The position numbers were made by a program, and so were the translations under genes. DNA of 64,000 bases from Apium graveolens (Eukaryota > Streptophyta > Magnoliopsida > Apiales > Apiaceae): assembly GCF_009905375.1 (NCBI RefSeq), contig NC_133653.1:94786609-94850608 (forward strand), in the 5' to 3' direction. Positions 23,756-35,326 of the stretch are shown in pieces; the first letter of the stretch is position 1, and the number at the start of each line of letters is the position of its first letter. The notes beneath the pieces are model-generated. The model ran no database searches. It was not told the origin of the DNA and saw only the letters and a program-made list of their open reading frames with translations.

Positions 23756-24991
23756 ATGGCACCCTAAAGACAATGAATCCAAGTTAGCAACAGCAATACC
23801 GATTCTTCAAGTGTTGGTGGTGTAAGGCCTAGGTTTTCAACTCCGAAGGCTGAGGCGGAGTATGCGAGGCTGCTTTTGAAGCCCATAGCCAATGAGCGAG
23901 GTTTTCTGCCATCGGGGAGGGATGGTAAGTTGCTGGAGATGATTGTAGAGATGGGTTGGATAGCTATTTGTGAGGCACCCGCTGCGGTACCTATGAGTGT
24001 AGTTCGCGAGTTTTACGAGAATACAAAGCTGGAGAAGAACGGTTTCACTGTAGTGAGGGGGTTGACTGTGGACTATAGTGTTGAGGCGATTCAGAGGGTG
24101 ATTGAGCAGCCCGAGAGACAACCAGAGCAGGAGAATTAGAATGAGAAGATGGGGGATGATTTTAACTTGGATTTGATCGTTGCTACCCTGTGTGTGCATG
24201 TGACTCACTGGAAGTTCAAGAAGGGCATGAACGAGTATGTCACTTTCCCTGCCTCGTGCATGAACAAGTTTGCACGTGCATGGAATTCCTTTATTTGTGC
24301 CAATATCATGCCATCTTCTCACGTGCATGATATTACTATGGAGAGTGCAGGATTATTGTGGGGGATTCTTTAGGGAGACTGTGTGGATCTCGGGATGGTG
24401 ATTCATCAGGGTATTCAGAGGTTCTTGCGAGGGAGTACTACAGGTTCTATACCCTATGCATCCATTGTTACGAAGCTGTGTGTGGCGGTTGACGTTCATT
24501 GGTCCGCACACGAGCAGCTGCAGCTTCCGAGTGCCCCGATTGATAGTTCGACGATGTTGAGTATGCAGGAGTGGTATGGTGGGAAGCCCGATCCTAAGGG
24601 GCTTGGTTATTCTTATGACCATCTGCCAGGTGGAAGGACAGCTTCTCAGGCATATGCTGGTGGCATGACTCAGACGAGTAGAGCAGCTTGGAGAGCTGAG
24701 TTGAGTAAGGTCGGTCCTTCGCAGCAGCAGCAGTCGCAGCAGTAGCAGCAGGAAGCACAGGGCAGTGCTGGTATGAGTTCAACGCAGTATAGGCGATTGA
24801 TGAGGAGGATGGATGCGATGCATGACATCCATAGTCGATTTGCACAGGACCTTACCCAGGCGTTGGGGACTGCATTTAGAGCCACATGAGTTGATATTCA
24901 GTGGCCAGTATTCGGTGAGGATGTTGTGTACCCGCCTTCAGACACGCCTGACACACCGCCCCATGAGGGTGATGACCTTGATTCTGAGTAA
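23756..24991 (+). pseudogene. Env-like third ORF of Athila copy 1
   Basis: An ATG at 23756 reads MAP and then TAA. Homology to copy 2 continues through EYARLLLKPIANERGFLPSG, VPMSVVREFYENTK, a YARAWN-like block (KFARAWNSFICANIMPSS), IPYASIVTKLC, SAPIDSSTMLSMQEW and the acidic tail ending GDDLDSE. Stops stand at about 24137 (TAG) and 24371 (TAG), and a frameshift lies near 24870. This ORF occupies the env-like position of Athila elements. I see no clear signal peptide or membrane segment, so the name reflects position only. Confidence 0.8.
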
Positions 24992-25036
24992 GTATGCCTA
25001 ATTCCCTACTATTACCTTCACTGAGGACCGTGAATA

Positions 25037-25052
25037 TTTTAAGTTTGGGGGT
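25037..25052 (+). other. Polypurine-tract-like block after env-like ORF, copy 1
   Basis: TTTTAAGTTTGGGGGT nearly repeats the true polypurine tract at 26145-26158 about 1.1 kb upstream of it. Copy 2 has the same at 43944-43960. Confidence 0.6.
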
Positions 25053-25515
25053 AGTAGTTAAGGATTATATGTTATGTGTGAGTCACATATAGTTTCCATA
25101 TTCGTGATAGTTTAGTTCATATAGTTGCATATTTGCCATGTAGTTTTTTCTTGATAGTTTGTTGCATATAGTTTTATGGATTTTCATTATAACATGATCC
25201 CTTAAGTTTGCTTTTCTGAATGATTTATGATATTGATGTTAGTGTAGTGATATCGTATAGAGTGATATTAAGTCCTATCGAGTTGATTTGCATTCTGGAA
25301 GCAAGTAATTTCACTAAGTCTTATAGGTTGCTTGAGTGCCAGATCATGATCATGTTTTGTTTATTTGTCGAGGTTTAATCACTTGTTTATATTTAGAATT
25401 TAGGATATTCTCTTAATGATAAAATAGCATGGACATTTAAAAATTGGAGAAAAATTGTTATGGCTAGGCGTCAAATGGCTAGTAGCCGGCTCATTTTATA
25501 TGAGTAGTCTAGGGT

Positions 25516-25546
25516 TGAACGAGATGGAGCGAAATGCACTCGTTCA
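25516..25546 (+). other. Conserved hairpin in the 3' region, copy 1
   Basis: TGAACGAG (25516-25523) pairs perfectly with CTCGTTCA (25539-25546) around a 15-base loop. Copy 2 pairs TGAGCAAG with CTTGCTCA at 44437-44467 around a nearly identical loop. Confidence 0.65.
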
Positions 25547-26144
25547 GAAATCATGAGAAAAAAGAAAAAAAAGGAAAAAAATGTATTATGCAAAATTGAT
25601 CATGAGTGGGCTCTTTAATACTCGAGCTATTAAGTTCTTAGGGGACTTTGTGCCTAGTGACCTAAGGCTTTTATAGTCTGGGATCCACTAACCTAACGCT
25701 CGTTACATAGGTATTATTGTATAATTCTTTTGTGGACCTCACTCATTACACGGTCAAATAAGCATATTTGTGTTGTTTATGTGTTATGAATAAAAGCATG
25801 AATCTATGTATAACTCCTATATAAAAATTGAAGTGTTGTCAGTCATTTTGAGTTTAGCTTTTATTCTATTTATAACCTTGTGATTTTCTTGATGAGTAGT
25901 GAGTCATGATTGTTGATCTAGTCACGAAAGTATATCTATAAGCATTTGCACACACGCACGTTTTTAGCTTGTTAGTTGATTTGTGGGATTTGATTGATCT
26001 TTGTGCGAGTAACTGCAATTGTTGAGATGTTTCTCATTAATTGGTTAAGTTATTCTACGGGGATCATTGCATTCATATAGTTTGTATTCATGCATTTTTA
26101 TTTCTTGTTCTTTGAGTCTGTTTATGCTTGAGGACAAGCATCGG

Positions 26145-26158
26145 TTCAAGTTTGGGGG
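26145..26158 (+). other. Polypurine tract of Athila copy 1
   Basis: TTCAAGTTTGGGGG stands directly before the TG of the 3' LTR. Confidence 0.8.
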
Positions 26159-27620
26159 TGTCTTAAGTGGCATCTATGTCCACTTATAATGCTCTATAAA
26201 GGATTGAATTGGTATTTTGTACTCGAGTTATTTATGTATTTGATGTGTTTTTGTTATGTTTTTGCATTTCAGGTATGAATAAAAGACTAAGGAGATTTAG
26301 CATTGTTTTGGTGCTTAATTGGTGTTAGAAAGGTGCTCAGGAAGATTGCTCGAGGATTGCCAAATCAAACCAGCCAAGAGAACAAGAAAATAAAGATTTT
26401 CCAAAAGGTCAGTGTGCCCGCGCTGTAGTAGCGCGCGGCCGCGCTGAAGATGCAGAATTGCAGCGCGCCCGCGCTGGTGAAGCGCGCGGCCGCGCCGGGT
26501 CGATTTCCAGGAATCCTGTTTCTACTACAATTCTGATTTTCTAGACTTCTAATTTGCATGGGCTGCTATATAATGTTAACTTAAGATCGTTTTTCAATAA
26601 CAAGACATACCAGAGCTTAAGGAGAAGGCGTAAGAAGACCGTATAGCACAATTCAACAAAGGCGAAGAAACCCTAATTTATTCTTGTGATTCTTTGTTTT
26701 AAGTTGTAATCTTGGATGCTAGTTTTCTTATTTCTGAACCTATACTCTTGTTACGTACTTGGTTTATTATTTATTCAGTATAAAGCCTACGGTTATTATA
26801 CCATGCTTTCATCGGAACCCACGTTGATGATGAGTCCGATTATGGGCTAATCGTTATCGTGGGGTTCTAGCGGATTTACTTATAGATTTCTTTAGTTAAT
26901 ATGTTTTGTTGCTTTAGTGTGTGGTGATTGTATGATATCCTAGTATTGGTTGTTCTTATTCATCTTATGAGCGTCGCGAACTTATAAGATAGCGTGTTAA
27001 TCTCTATTGAAGCGAAAGTGAATATAGGGGTTTAGAACTCGCCATGTTAGCATAGGTTCATATATTTGATATGCATGATTTGTAGGTAATTTTAACCATC
27101 TTACTTGCCCTATATAATCATGATAGATAACTTGTACATTAAACCATTATGTTGTCAATTTCTATAGACATATTGGGTCTCAATATAATCGGTGTCTATT
27201 TAGCTTCTATCTATTTTGTGGATGTCTGATAATAGGGTATTCGTACAATAAAAGTTGGCGTTTACTAATTTCGTGTTATCTGATTAGTATCATCACCATT
27301 GTATTCTAAGGTTAAAGAACAAATAGGCTATTGAATGAAGTAGTAATGAAGTTAGAATCCCATTTTTGTGTCATATAGTAATCAATCCTTTTAATCTCTT
27401 AGTTAATGTTCTTTAGTATAATCTCTTAGTGAATCATAGTAATAAACAATCTCCATTTGTTAATTGTCTTAGCATTGAATAATAACCATACCATTGTTGC
27501 ATAAGTGCATTGATTGAAATTAACCTAAACCAGTCTCTGTGGGAACAAACTAGAAATAATTCTATATTATTGCGATCGCGTATACTTGCACGAATATTAG
27601 CGCATGTTTTCGTCCTAACA
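26159..27620 (+). mobile_element. 3' LTR of Athila copy 1
   Basis: It begins TGTCTTAAGTGGCATC after the polypurine tract and ends CGTCCTAACA, 1462 bases with TG...CA ends. The end region with GCGTATACTTG and TTAGCGCATG is shared with the copy 2 LTRs, but the start and GC boxes differ, so it is another subfamily. Confidence 0.9.
26412..26499 (+). promoter_or_regulatory. GC-rich box array in the LTR of Athila copy 1
   Basis: Four units alternate between CCCGCGCTG and GCGCGGCCGCGC types. TATATAAT follows at 26567-26574, about 68 bases downstream, a plausible TATA box of the LTR promoter. Promoter function is inferred from position. Confidence 0.6.
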
Positions 27621-30600
27621 GGTACTGTGAAGTATTTGCACTTTTTTGGTTTTTGGACAGATGTAGGCCACCCATTTGCTTGAATGGAGATAAGCTTCAG
27701 GAAAACCAGCTATCTGAGCTTTCTTGAGTTCAATAAGTAATTAAGTGTCCTCTGGAATGACTAGATTAACTCTATCAATTATCACATTCCGCTCAGATGC
27801 TCGGATGCTCTCATGGATCGAAGATTTGGGAGAGACACCTGTAGTCACCTGTCCAAACCACAATCATTGACATTTGCAATTATCCTTTTCTCCAAAAAGT
27901 TTCCAATCTTTACTATCACTACTCTTAGAAAATTGATGTTGTTGGCCAAAGTTCTCTTGTAGGTGATGTATTTGTTGTGAAGAGAGAATCTTAGCACAAT
28001 TAATAGCTCATTGAACTTCTTGTCTTGACAGGGTCCTTCTGCAGCTTTGTGGAGTCTGTCTTTTCCAACATCTTGAGAAATTTTTACTTGTGTAGAGCTT
28101 TGGCTAGAGTGAGATGTATATTTTCCAGCTTTCTTTGACTATAGTCCAGTTTCTTTAGATTGTTGAATTCTAGCTTCTATCTCCCCCTTAGTCTTGGAAG
28201 CAGGCAGGAGTAGAGGAGATGGAAATTATGGCCTAATAGCTTCAGGCAACGCAGGTAGTGGAATTTTCAAGGCTCCCATAATAGCTCCTAGAGAGACAGA
28301 ATTCTGCATTTAGAGATGTTTGTGGGAGTCTATTAGGGACCTTATGTCATTTTGCTGACTATGCACTAAGGTAGTGAGAGCAGTGACCTGTGCTGTAAGT
28401 GAATCATTGGAAGCTTAAAGATTTGAGACTTGTTGTTGAAGAGACTGGATCTGGAGATTTGTTGAGGTGGAGATTGGTTGTTATGAACTTGAAGAGAGAG
28501 GAGCACCAAAGGTGTCTTGAACAGATTCATTGATTCCCTCCATCAATAATGCTGAGGGTTCATATCTGGCTTGGTGGAGTTGATCCAATTTGACTCTTGT
28601 GTCATTGTTACTTGTGCTTTGATTTTGGGAAACTTCATGAAGAGCCATAAATGACTGCTTTAAGTTCTTTATGATTTGGTCCATACTAGTGATATCAAAC
28701 CTGGCCATTTGCTCAGCAAATTTATTGAATTTATTTTTGATTTCTACCAGAGTTGGCACAAGGTCATCTAGTTTATATTTCACCAATCTCCTGCTCCTGT
28801 TTTGATGACTATTCAGAGTCTATTGTAATGCTTTACCAATGAGGTGAAAATCCTTGAGTTGTGCCTTATAGACTTCTGTAATAGCATCATAAATTTCCTA
28901 TGGACTGAGAGTCTTGGCATTGCTTCCTAGGATAGTGACATATTCTTCTCTGAATCTAGCCAAAACCTCATCCATTTCCAAGTTGAAATTCTTAGATATC
29001 CAAGCATCCACATTCTCATCCTGCTCAGCTTCATTGACAATCTTTTGTTGCTATTCTTCAACTTTTATTTTTTTATGAAAGAAAGATAGCCTGATAATCT
29101 TAATTGGACATGTTAGTTGTGAGTAGCTGTTGGGTAATGTTTGCAAAGCTAGATAGTTGGTCCACAGGGAGATCATTCAATGAAATTGGATGAGTGTGAG
29201 CATCCTACAGCCATTGTGAGATGAGGTGTGAAGGTTGTTAAGTGGGGTTGGAGGTACATGGGATGTCTGTTTGGTTTGAGGTGGAGGGTTGAGAGGTGGT
29301 AGGAAACCCTGTGATTGGAATCACAGTTGAACTCACAGTAGAAACTATGGTTATGACAGTGTGTTGTTTACAGTAATCGGAACCTCCATTTGAATTTGAG
29401 GGGATTTGACCAGGTTATTGTCATGTACCATGGCCTCAAACTCTTATTTTTCTTTCAAAGAACTGACACTTGAAGGTGTTATATTTGCCTCCCCAATAAT
29501 AGGATCATTGGAAGTTGGACTCCTAGCTTCAATTGCTAAAGCAATTTTAGCAGGGGTTTTGAGGGGAGTTGTCCCTATATGAGGAACCTCCAATTTAATT
29601 GGAGAGGATTTAGATAGCTCCCCTCAGGAGTACTACCCTCAAACCTTTTAATCTGTGAAGATTGATTTGCACATGAAGGTGCATTTGGTACTATTACATG
29701 GTCTTCAGTAAAAATTAATGAACCCCTCTATTTTTATTGGTGTCATCAAGGTATACCCCAGAATGTAGCCTCTCCCCAGCTGAATGTGGTTTCTGGGTGG
29801 TGAGCACAGTCTCTTGAACTGTGTCACTTGATTTTGACAACACTTGAGAAGTGGATTCAAGTGTTTCATTTTATGTAGAAGAAATTTGAGAGATAAGATT
29901 GATTATTGGAGAATTGAGTGTTGGCAGCTTCCCCTGAATAGATGAGGGAGCTTCAAATGATGTGCTCTCATTGTGTGTGTCATCCCTATTTCTTCTTTCA
30001 TGAGTGTGCTCACGTTATGGTGCAGACTCTTTAAAAGATGCACTAGGGAGAGTTCTTTGTTCAATAGAGACATCCTGTTGAGAGGATGCCTCTAGGGTCT
30101 GTTTTAATCCCTCTTTGGCAACTGCATCCTTTTGGGAGGATACAGAGGTAGCGAATTGAGTTGTCAACTAAATTTTCTTTACCTTCTTTGGCTTTTTGAC
30201 CAAGATAGACTCTGGTTGTGTTTGGTCGTCACCACTCTCACTCACAACAGTTAAGAGTGCCTTATTTCTCTTCTTTTTACTCACTCCACCCTGTTGAGAG
30301 GATGAAGTGATTGGTTTTTTAGCTTCTAATGGTAGAAAAGAAAGGGTCTCAGTTTAGGAAGGCCCTTGTTGGTGTTCTTGTGTTTGTTCTTCCACAAGCA
30401 CAAGAACCATAATTGTGCTAGATGTTATAGTAGATCTCATATCAGGCATAAGGTAAGGGTAAGTCCTGAATCTCTCCAACAAAAAATGGAGTGATTCTAA
30501 GACTTATAGGTACCTTATTCTTTGTAATAAGTGAGGCAAATAGTATTTTGGACAACTGTTTACAATTGCATATATTTGTTATATCAATATAATTAAGTAA

Positions 30601-30990
30601 ATGAATATCTTGAACTTTATGATTTAAATTAGACATTATAACCCCCGGAAAGAAAATTTCCTTACCTCTTGTGGCCAAAGGCATTGTGAGCCTTGTGCTG
30701 AGTTCCTCCAGAATTAAGGGCCCCACATTTATGTGTCTGTTGTGAATTATGGGGAACACCAGCTTCTGAACCACACTTGAGATGTTGTCTTACCCTGTCT
30801 TCCTACAGGTGAAGGCTCTCACAATTGAATCAAACAGGAATGACTATTCCCTCCTTAGATGCTTCTTGTTTAAGCTAGCAAGATTGATCCTTCCAATTAG
30901 TTGATGAAGTCCATAACCTCAGCTAGTTCCTGTTGTGTAGGTACTTCCACCATCTTATCAGTAGGAATTCCCAGAGCCAGGTTGTCAATA
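27621..30990 (-). pseudogene. Decayed downstream (env-position) ORF of the Sirevirus
   Basis: Minus-strand open pieces include 30442-30774 (110 residues, VVQKLVFPIIHNRHINVG-type opening) and 28481-28786 (101 residues, VKYKLDDLVPTLVEIKNKF, predicted coiled coil). A start-like piece MVEVPTQQELAEVMDFIN lies near 30910-30960. The middle is rich in Ser, Thr, Pro and Lys. Many stops and frameshifts separate the pieces. Sireviruses of the SIRE type carry an ORF after pol in this position, often called env-like. I see no envelope-specific feature, so the function stays open. Confidence 0.6.
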
Positions 30991-30999
30991 AATACACAG

Positions 31000-31570
31000 T
31001 TTGTCCTGAATGGACTGAATATTTCCAATTTTTATTTGAATAAATCAGGATAAAATCAGAATGATTTTATATCAAAAGTATTTTATTAAAATAATTTATA
31101 AAATTAAATTATTTTAGTTCTAAGTTGTCGAGAAGTCTAAAATGTAAACTTGTAGAGAACTCAATGAGTTAACATATATCGAGATCTCTACAATGACTTA
31201 TCGAGAAGTCATAATATGGCTTGTGGAGAAGTCCTTCGAGAAGTCAAGAAAATGACTTATCGAGACCTCTATCGAGAAGTCTAAAAATGACTTGTCGAGA
31301 AGTCAATTAGACTTATCAAGAACTCAGTTCTCTGTATACTTTTTTTCTTTTTGATTATATCTTATGCTAATTTCACATATTGAAAATATAAATTAACAGT
31401 TAGACAATTTTCTTAGAATTGGAAAATTCCAAGCTAAATTTTGAATTTTGAAAAATAAATATCCAGAGAATTCTAAAATATTTATAACTCATATTCCAGT
31501 TAATTTCCAATTGAATCAAATTAATTTAATTTACTAGATATTAATCTGCTGCAACATATTAGCTGAATTC
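31000..31570 (-). repeat. Spacer with near-palindromic 16-mers after pol
   Basis: An AT-rich spacer whose part at 31120-31340 holds repeated words of the form GACTT-n-TCGA-n-AAGTC, for example GACTTATCGAGAAGTC at 31195-31210 and GACTTGTCGAGAAGTC at 31289-31304. The same words fill the 5' LTR at 62800-63245. No coding signal. Confidence 0.75.
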
Positions 31571-33060
31571 TTGCCTTAGGATGAAAATTTTAACATTCCA
31601 ATTTCACCAACAAGTCTAGTGAAAGTTGTTTCATCCAAAGGTTTAGTGAAAATGTCATCTAATTATTTTTCTGTTGGAACAAAAATAAGCTCAATAGTAC
31701 CATTTGCAGCATGTTCTCTAATAAAATGGCACCTTACATCAATGTGTTTCGTTCTAGAATGATTAACTGGATTAACAACAATAGATATAGCACTAGCATT
31801 GTCACACATAATTGGAATTTTATGTAACACTAGGCCATAGTCCATTAGTTGATTTCTAATCCAAAATACTTGTGCACATCAACTTTCAGCAGCTATGTAT
31901 TCAGCCTCAGTTGTGGAAGTTGACACAAATTGTTATTTCTTACTGTATCAGGATACAAGTCTTTGTCCACGAAATGGACAGCTTCCATTAGTGCTCTTTC
32001 TGTCAACCCTGCATCCAGCAAAATCTGCATCGGTGTATCCAACAGCTTTAAATCCATTTCCCTTAGGATACCATAATTCTAAGTTTGGTGTTTCCTTCAA
32101 GTATCTAAAAATTCTCTTCACAACCACCAAATGTGATTCCTTTGGATTGGCTTGAAATCTTGCACGCAAGCATGTTGCAAACATAATGTCCAGTCTACTA
32201 GCAGTCAACTATAGCAAAGATCCAATTATTCTTCTATAACCTAAAATGTCTACACCTTTTCCTTTCTTATCTTTATCCAACTTTGTAGTTGTAGACATAG
32301 GTGTTGATTCAGGTGAACAATCACCATACCAAATTTCTTTAATAAATCTTTAACATACTTGGTTTGGCTGATGAAGATTCCATCACTTCTTTGACTGACT
32401 TGAAGTCCAATAAAGTAACTTAATTCTCCCATCATGCTCATTTCATATTCACTCTGCATGAGTCTTGAGAATCTTTGACATAATTTTTCATTAGTAGAAC
32501 CAAAAATGATATCATCCACATAGATTTGAACTAGGATCATATCACCACTATGTTGCTTGTAGAATAGAGTCTTGTTAATTGTTCCTCTTATGAACCCATG
32601 TTTAAGCAAAAATTCTGACAATGTATCATACTAAGCTCTAGGTGCTTGCTTTAATCCATAGAGAGCCTTGAGTAGTTGATAGACAAAATATAGAAATTCT
32701 GGATCCTCAAATCCAGGTGGTTGTTGTATATAAACTTCTTCTTCCAACTCACCATTAAGGAATGCACTATTTACATCTATTTGATACACTTTAAAGTTTG
32801 AGTGTGCAGTAAATGCAAGAAAGATCCTTATTTCTTCAAGTATTGCAACTGGAGAAAAAGTTTCATCATAATCAATTTCTTCTTCCTATGAATAGCCTTT
32901 TGCAACCAACCTTGCTTTGTTTCTTATTACAATTCTATTTTCATCCATTTTGTTCCTGTACACCCACTTTGTTCCAAATATACTTCTGTTTTTTGGTGCA
33001 GGAACCAACTTCCAAACTTTGTTTCTTTCAAACTGATTTAGCTCTTTTTGCATAGAAGAT
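31571..33060 (-). pseudogene. Reverse transcriptase and RNase H of the Sirevirus
   Basis: On the minus strand the RT reads QFERNKVWKLVPAPKNRSIF, an [20 protein letters not shown] block, [13 protein letters not shown], and the catalytic box YVDD within LVQIYVDDIIFGSTNEKLCQ near 32510-32550. RNase H follows with GYTDADFAGCRVDRKST, MCDNASAISIVVNPVNHSRT and KHIDVRCHFIREH, ending near 31575. Stops and small indels break the frame in several places (for example near 32630, 32890 and 31880). The set is typical of Ty1/copia. Confidence 0.88.
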
Positions 33061-34250
33061 ATCCTGTCAGGATCAAGTAGAGCTTCCTCAATTTTCTTAG
33101 GCTCAATTTATGAAAGAAAGCATGTATGTAGACATTTATTAGAAGTTGCACTTCTAGTCCTCACACCAGCATTTGGATCACCAATAATTGTATCTCTTGT
33201 GTAAATCTTATCCTACTTTCTGGTATGATTTTTTTGAATTAATTTTTCTGCATTTTTTCACCATTGGCATGACATGCAGAACTTTCTTCTCTTTCTCCCC
33301 CTGAGTTTGTGCTATCAAATTCAGGTGTTTGAGATGAGTTTTCATTCTCATGATTCACTTGCTCAGTTGACTCTTCATTCATTATGTTACTTGTGTTGAT
33401 CTCAGCTTCATCTTCAGAATCACTATCAATGTTGAGATTTTAAATCTGAAGGGCTTCAGCTTCATTTTCATCAAGGCATTCCAAGTCTGAACACTTGTCA
33501 TCATCAAAAGTTACATATGTGCTTTCCCTAATTTTATTTTGTTCAAGAACATAAACTTTGTAGGCAGTTCTTTCCAATGAATATCCCAGAAAAATTGCTT
33601 TAAAAACTTTAGCGTCAAAATTTCCCACATATTCAGAGTTGTATTTTAGAACATAACACTTTCTTCCAAACATATATAGATGCTTCACAGTAGGCTTCCT
33701 TTTTGATAATATCGAGTAGCGTGATTTTCCAAGATTTTTGTTGATGAGATATTTATTTGAGTGAAGCATGCAATGTTGACAGCTTCTTCCCAAAAACTTA
33801 TTGGCAATTTGACATCTTGCAGCACTGTTCTAGAAGCCTCTACTAGAGTTCTATTATTTCTCTCAGCTACCCCATTTTACTGAGGTGTTCTTACAACTGA
33901 GAACTCATGAACAATACCCTTGTCTTTGCAGAATTTAGTTAAGATTGCATTTCTAAATTTTGTGTCATTGTCACTTCTCAATCTTTCACACAGTTCTGAT
34001 CTTCAGTCTGTTTCTAAATTTTCTTGGTGTGTTCAATAATGATGTGTGGAATTTCATCCTTAAAATGCATAAACTCTACCCATGTGTACCTTGAGTAGTC
34101 ATCTACCATCACAAGTGCATATTTCTTTCTTGAAATTGATAAGACAATAACTAGTCCAAACAGATCCATGTGAATAAGTTGCAGATGTGCACTTATTAAA
34201 TTCACAGTTTTGCTTTTGTGACTAGATCTCTTCATTTTACCTTTTTAACA
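33061..34250 (-). pseudogene. Integrase of the Sirevirus
   Basis: The core block LQLIHMDLFGLVIVL and VMVDDYSRYTWVEF lies at 34014-34235. An SDNDTKFRN-type second acidic block and a NGVAERNNRT-type third block lie near 33850-33970 in shifted frames. The C-terminal part with LYMFGRKCYVLKYNSEYVGN and AIFLGYSLERTAYKVYVL is open at 33440-33793. Several frameshifts and stops are present. Confidence 0.85.
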
Positions 34251-34302
34251 AGCCTCATAAACTTCATCATGAGCAAACTCCAGATTTGGCATGTCTCTCA
34301 AT

Positions 34303-34737
34303 AACTCCTGTTTCACCAAGGTATTGATAGCTTTGTAATTCGGGTGAGAGATCTTCTTGTGCCACAACTTGCTTTGCTCAATAGATGCCTTGGTGTAGAA
34401 GCAACATATTCCATCCTTATTTGCTGAGTATAAATCTGCAAAAAACAAGCTTCCTTTTCTTGCTTCTTTCAAAGCAACTTTACCAGTCTTTTTGCTGATA
34501 ATTGAGCATTGTCTCTCACGAACTCCTCTTTCACCAAGGTATTGATAGCTTTGTAATTCAGGTGAGAGAGCTTCTTGTTCTACAACTTATTTTGCTCAAT
34601 AAATGCCTTGGTGTAGAAGCAACATATTCCATCCTTATTTGCTGAGTATAAATCTGCAACAAACAAACTTTCTTTTCTTGCTCCTTCAAAGCAACTTCAC
34701 CAGTCTTTTTGCTGATAATTGAGCATTCTCCTTTGTC
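34303..34737 (-). repeat. Tandem duplication (about 217 bp x 2) across the pre-integrase domain
   Basis: AACTCCTGTTTCACCAAG at 34303 recurs as AACTCCTCTTTCACCAAG at 34521, and the next 200 bases repeat with a few differences up to about 34737. On the minus strand each unit contains the pre-integrase stretch LWHKKISHPNYKAINTLV or its decayed equivalent. The duplication occurred within the Sirevirus and is old enough for several differences to have built up. Confidence 0.85.
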
Positions 34738-35012
34738 AAATGAAACATTGAATCCTCTATCTGTGAATTGATCGATACTCGCGAGATTCACCTCAAGACT
34801 AGCTACCAGTCCTACATCTTCAATGATAACATTTCCAGAAACTAACTTGCCATATCCCATTATGAATCCGTTGTCGTTGTCTCCAAAAGTCACCAATGGG
34901 CCAGCCATCTCCTCAAATTGTGATAACAGGGCCTTATCACCTGTCATATTCCTGGAGCATCCACTATTTATGATCCATATGACCTTCTTTATTTTGCCCT
35001 GCACACAATGAG
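34738..35012 (-). pseudogene. Protease region of the Sirevirus
   Basis: The minus-strand frame reads KKVIWIINSGCSRNMTGDKA; copia proteases normally have DSGCSRHMTG, so the catalytic aspartate is replaced by asparagine. GYGKLVSGNVIIEDVGLVAS and LASIDQFTDRGFNVSFDKGE follow, the usual order. The frame stays open into the duplicated unit (to 34558). Confidence 0.8.
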
Positions 35013-35326
35013 GATTAAGTGTGTTTAGCTAACCAAGCAGTGTTGGTTACTTTTATCTTGTTAACAGAATTTGCAGAAGTAGAATGTGATGATTTAGAAA
35101 GAACAGTGTTCAATAACTGATTTGCATTTTCCTTTTTAGTTGTAGATCCAATTTTAACTTCTTTGAGATCTACTCTCAGTTTATGACAGATTTTCATAAC
35201 TTTCATATTGCAAGGAATGTAATCAAATTTATCATAGAAGGAATATGGATCTTCAGCTTTTGCTTCATTGTATTTGCATGCTCCCACTTTTGACTCACTA
35301 ACATCCTTTTTACAAATGTAAGTTAG
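35013..35326 (-). pseudogene. gag: Gag C-terminal part of the Sirevirus, split by Athila copy 2
   Basis: The minus-strand frame 35015-35287 (GACKYNEAKAEDPYSF...) is the continuation of the gag frame that ends at 60103. The insertion site falls inside a CCHC zinc-knuckle: the first two cysteines and the histidine are on the 60 kb side and the last cysteine lies here. Confidence 0.78.
35322..35326. repeat. Target-site duplication GTTAG of Athila copy 2, left copy
   Basis: GTTAG stands directly left of the 5' LTR and again directly right of the 3' LTR at 60103-60107. Confidence 0.93.

Larger units (their letters stand above)
24992..26144 (+). other. 3' non-coding region of Athila copy 1
   Basis: About 1.15 kb without coding signal but well matched to copy 2 (43897-45080). 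It contains a PPT-like block at 25037, the block GGCTAGGCGTCAAATGGC, a hairpin at 25516-25546, a purine-rich A/G run near 25555-25590 and a conserved TGGGATCCACTAACCTAAC block. Conservation of non-coding sequence between two diverged copies suggests RNA or DNA function. Confidence 0.7.
18491..27620 (+). mobile_element. Athila-type Ty3/gypsy element, copy 1, 5' part missing
   Basis: The order is gag, protease, reverse transcriptase, RNase H, integrase, env-like ORF, polypurine tract and 3' LTR, all on the plus strand. It parallels copy 2 (35327-60102) in order and protein sequence, but its LTR is a different subfamily. The left part including 5' LTR, PBS and gag N-terminus was separated by insertion of the Tekay cluster at 18490 and is not in the window. 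The right end abuts Sirevirus sequence at 27621, which suggests this copy also inserted into the Sirevirus; the expected target duplication GGTAC cannot be checked on the left. Confidence 0.9.
27621..35326 (-). mobile_element. Sirevirus (Ty1/copia), 3' half
   Basis: Read on the minus strand from 35326 down: end of gag, protease, integrase, reverse transcriptase, RNase H, a repeat-rich spacer and a long decayed downstream ORF region. The 5' half with gag start, PBS and LTR lies at 60103-63467, separated by Athila copy 2. The 3' LTR is not in the window; the left end is cut by the LTR of Athila copy 1. The downstream ORF and the motif sequence point to the SIRE/Maximus lineage. Confidence 0.9.
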
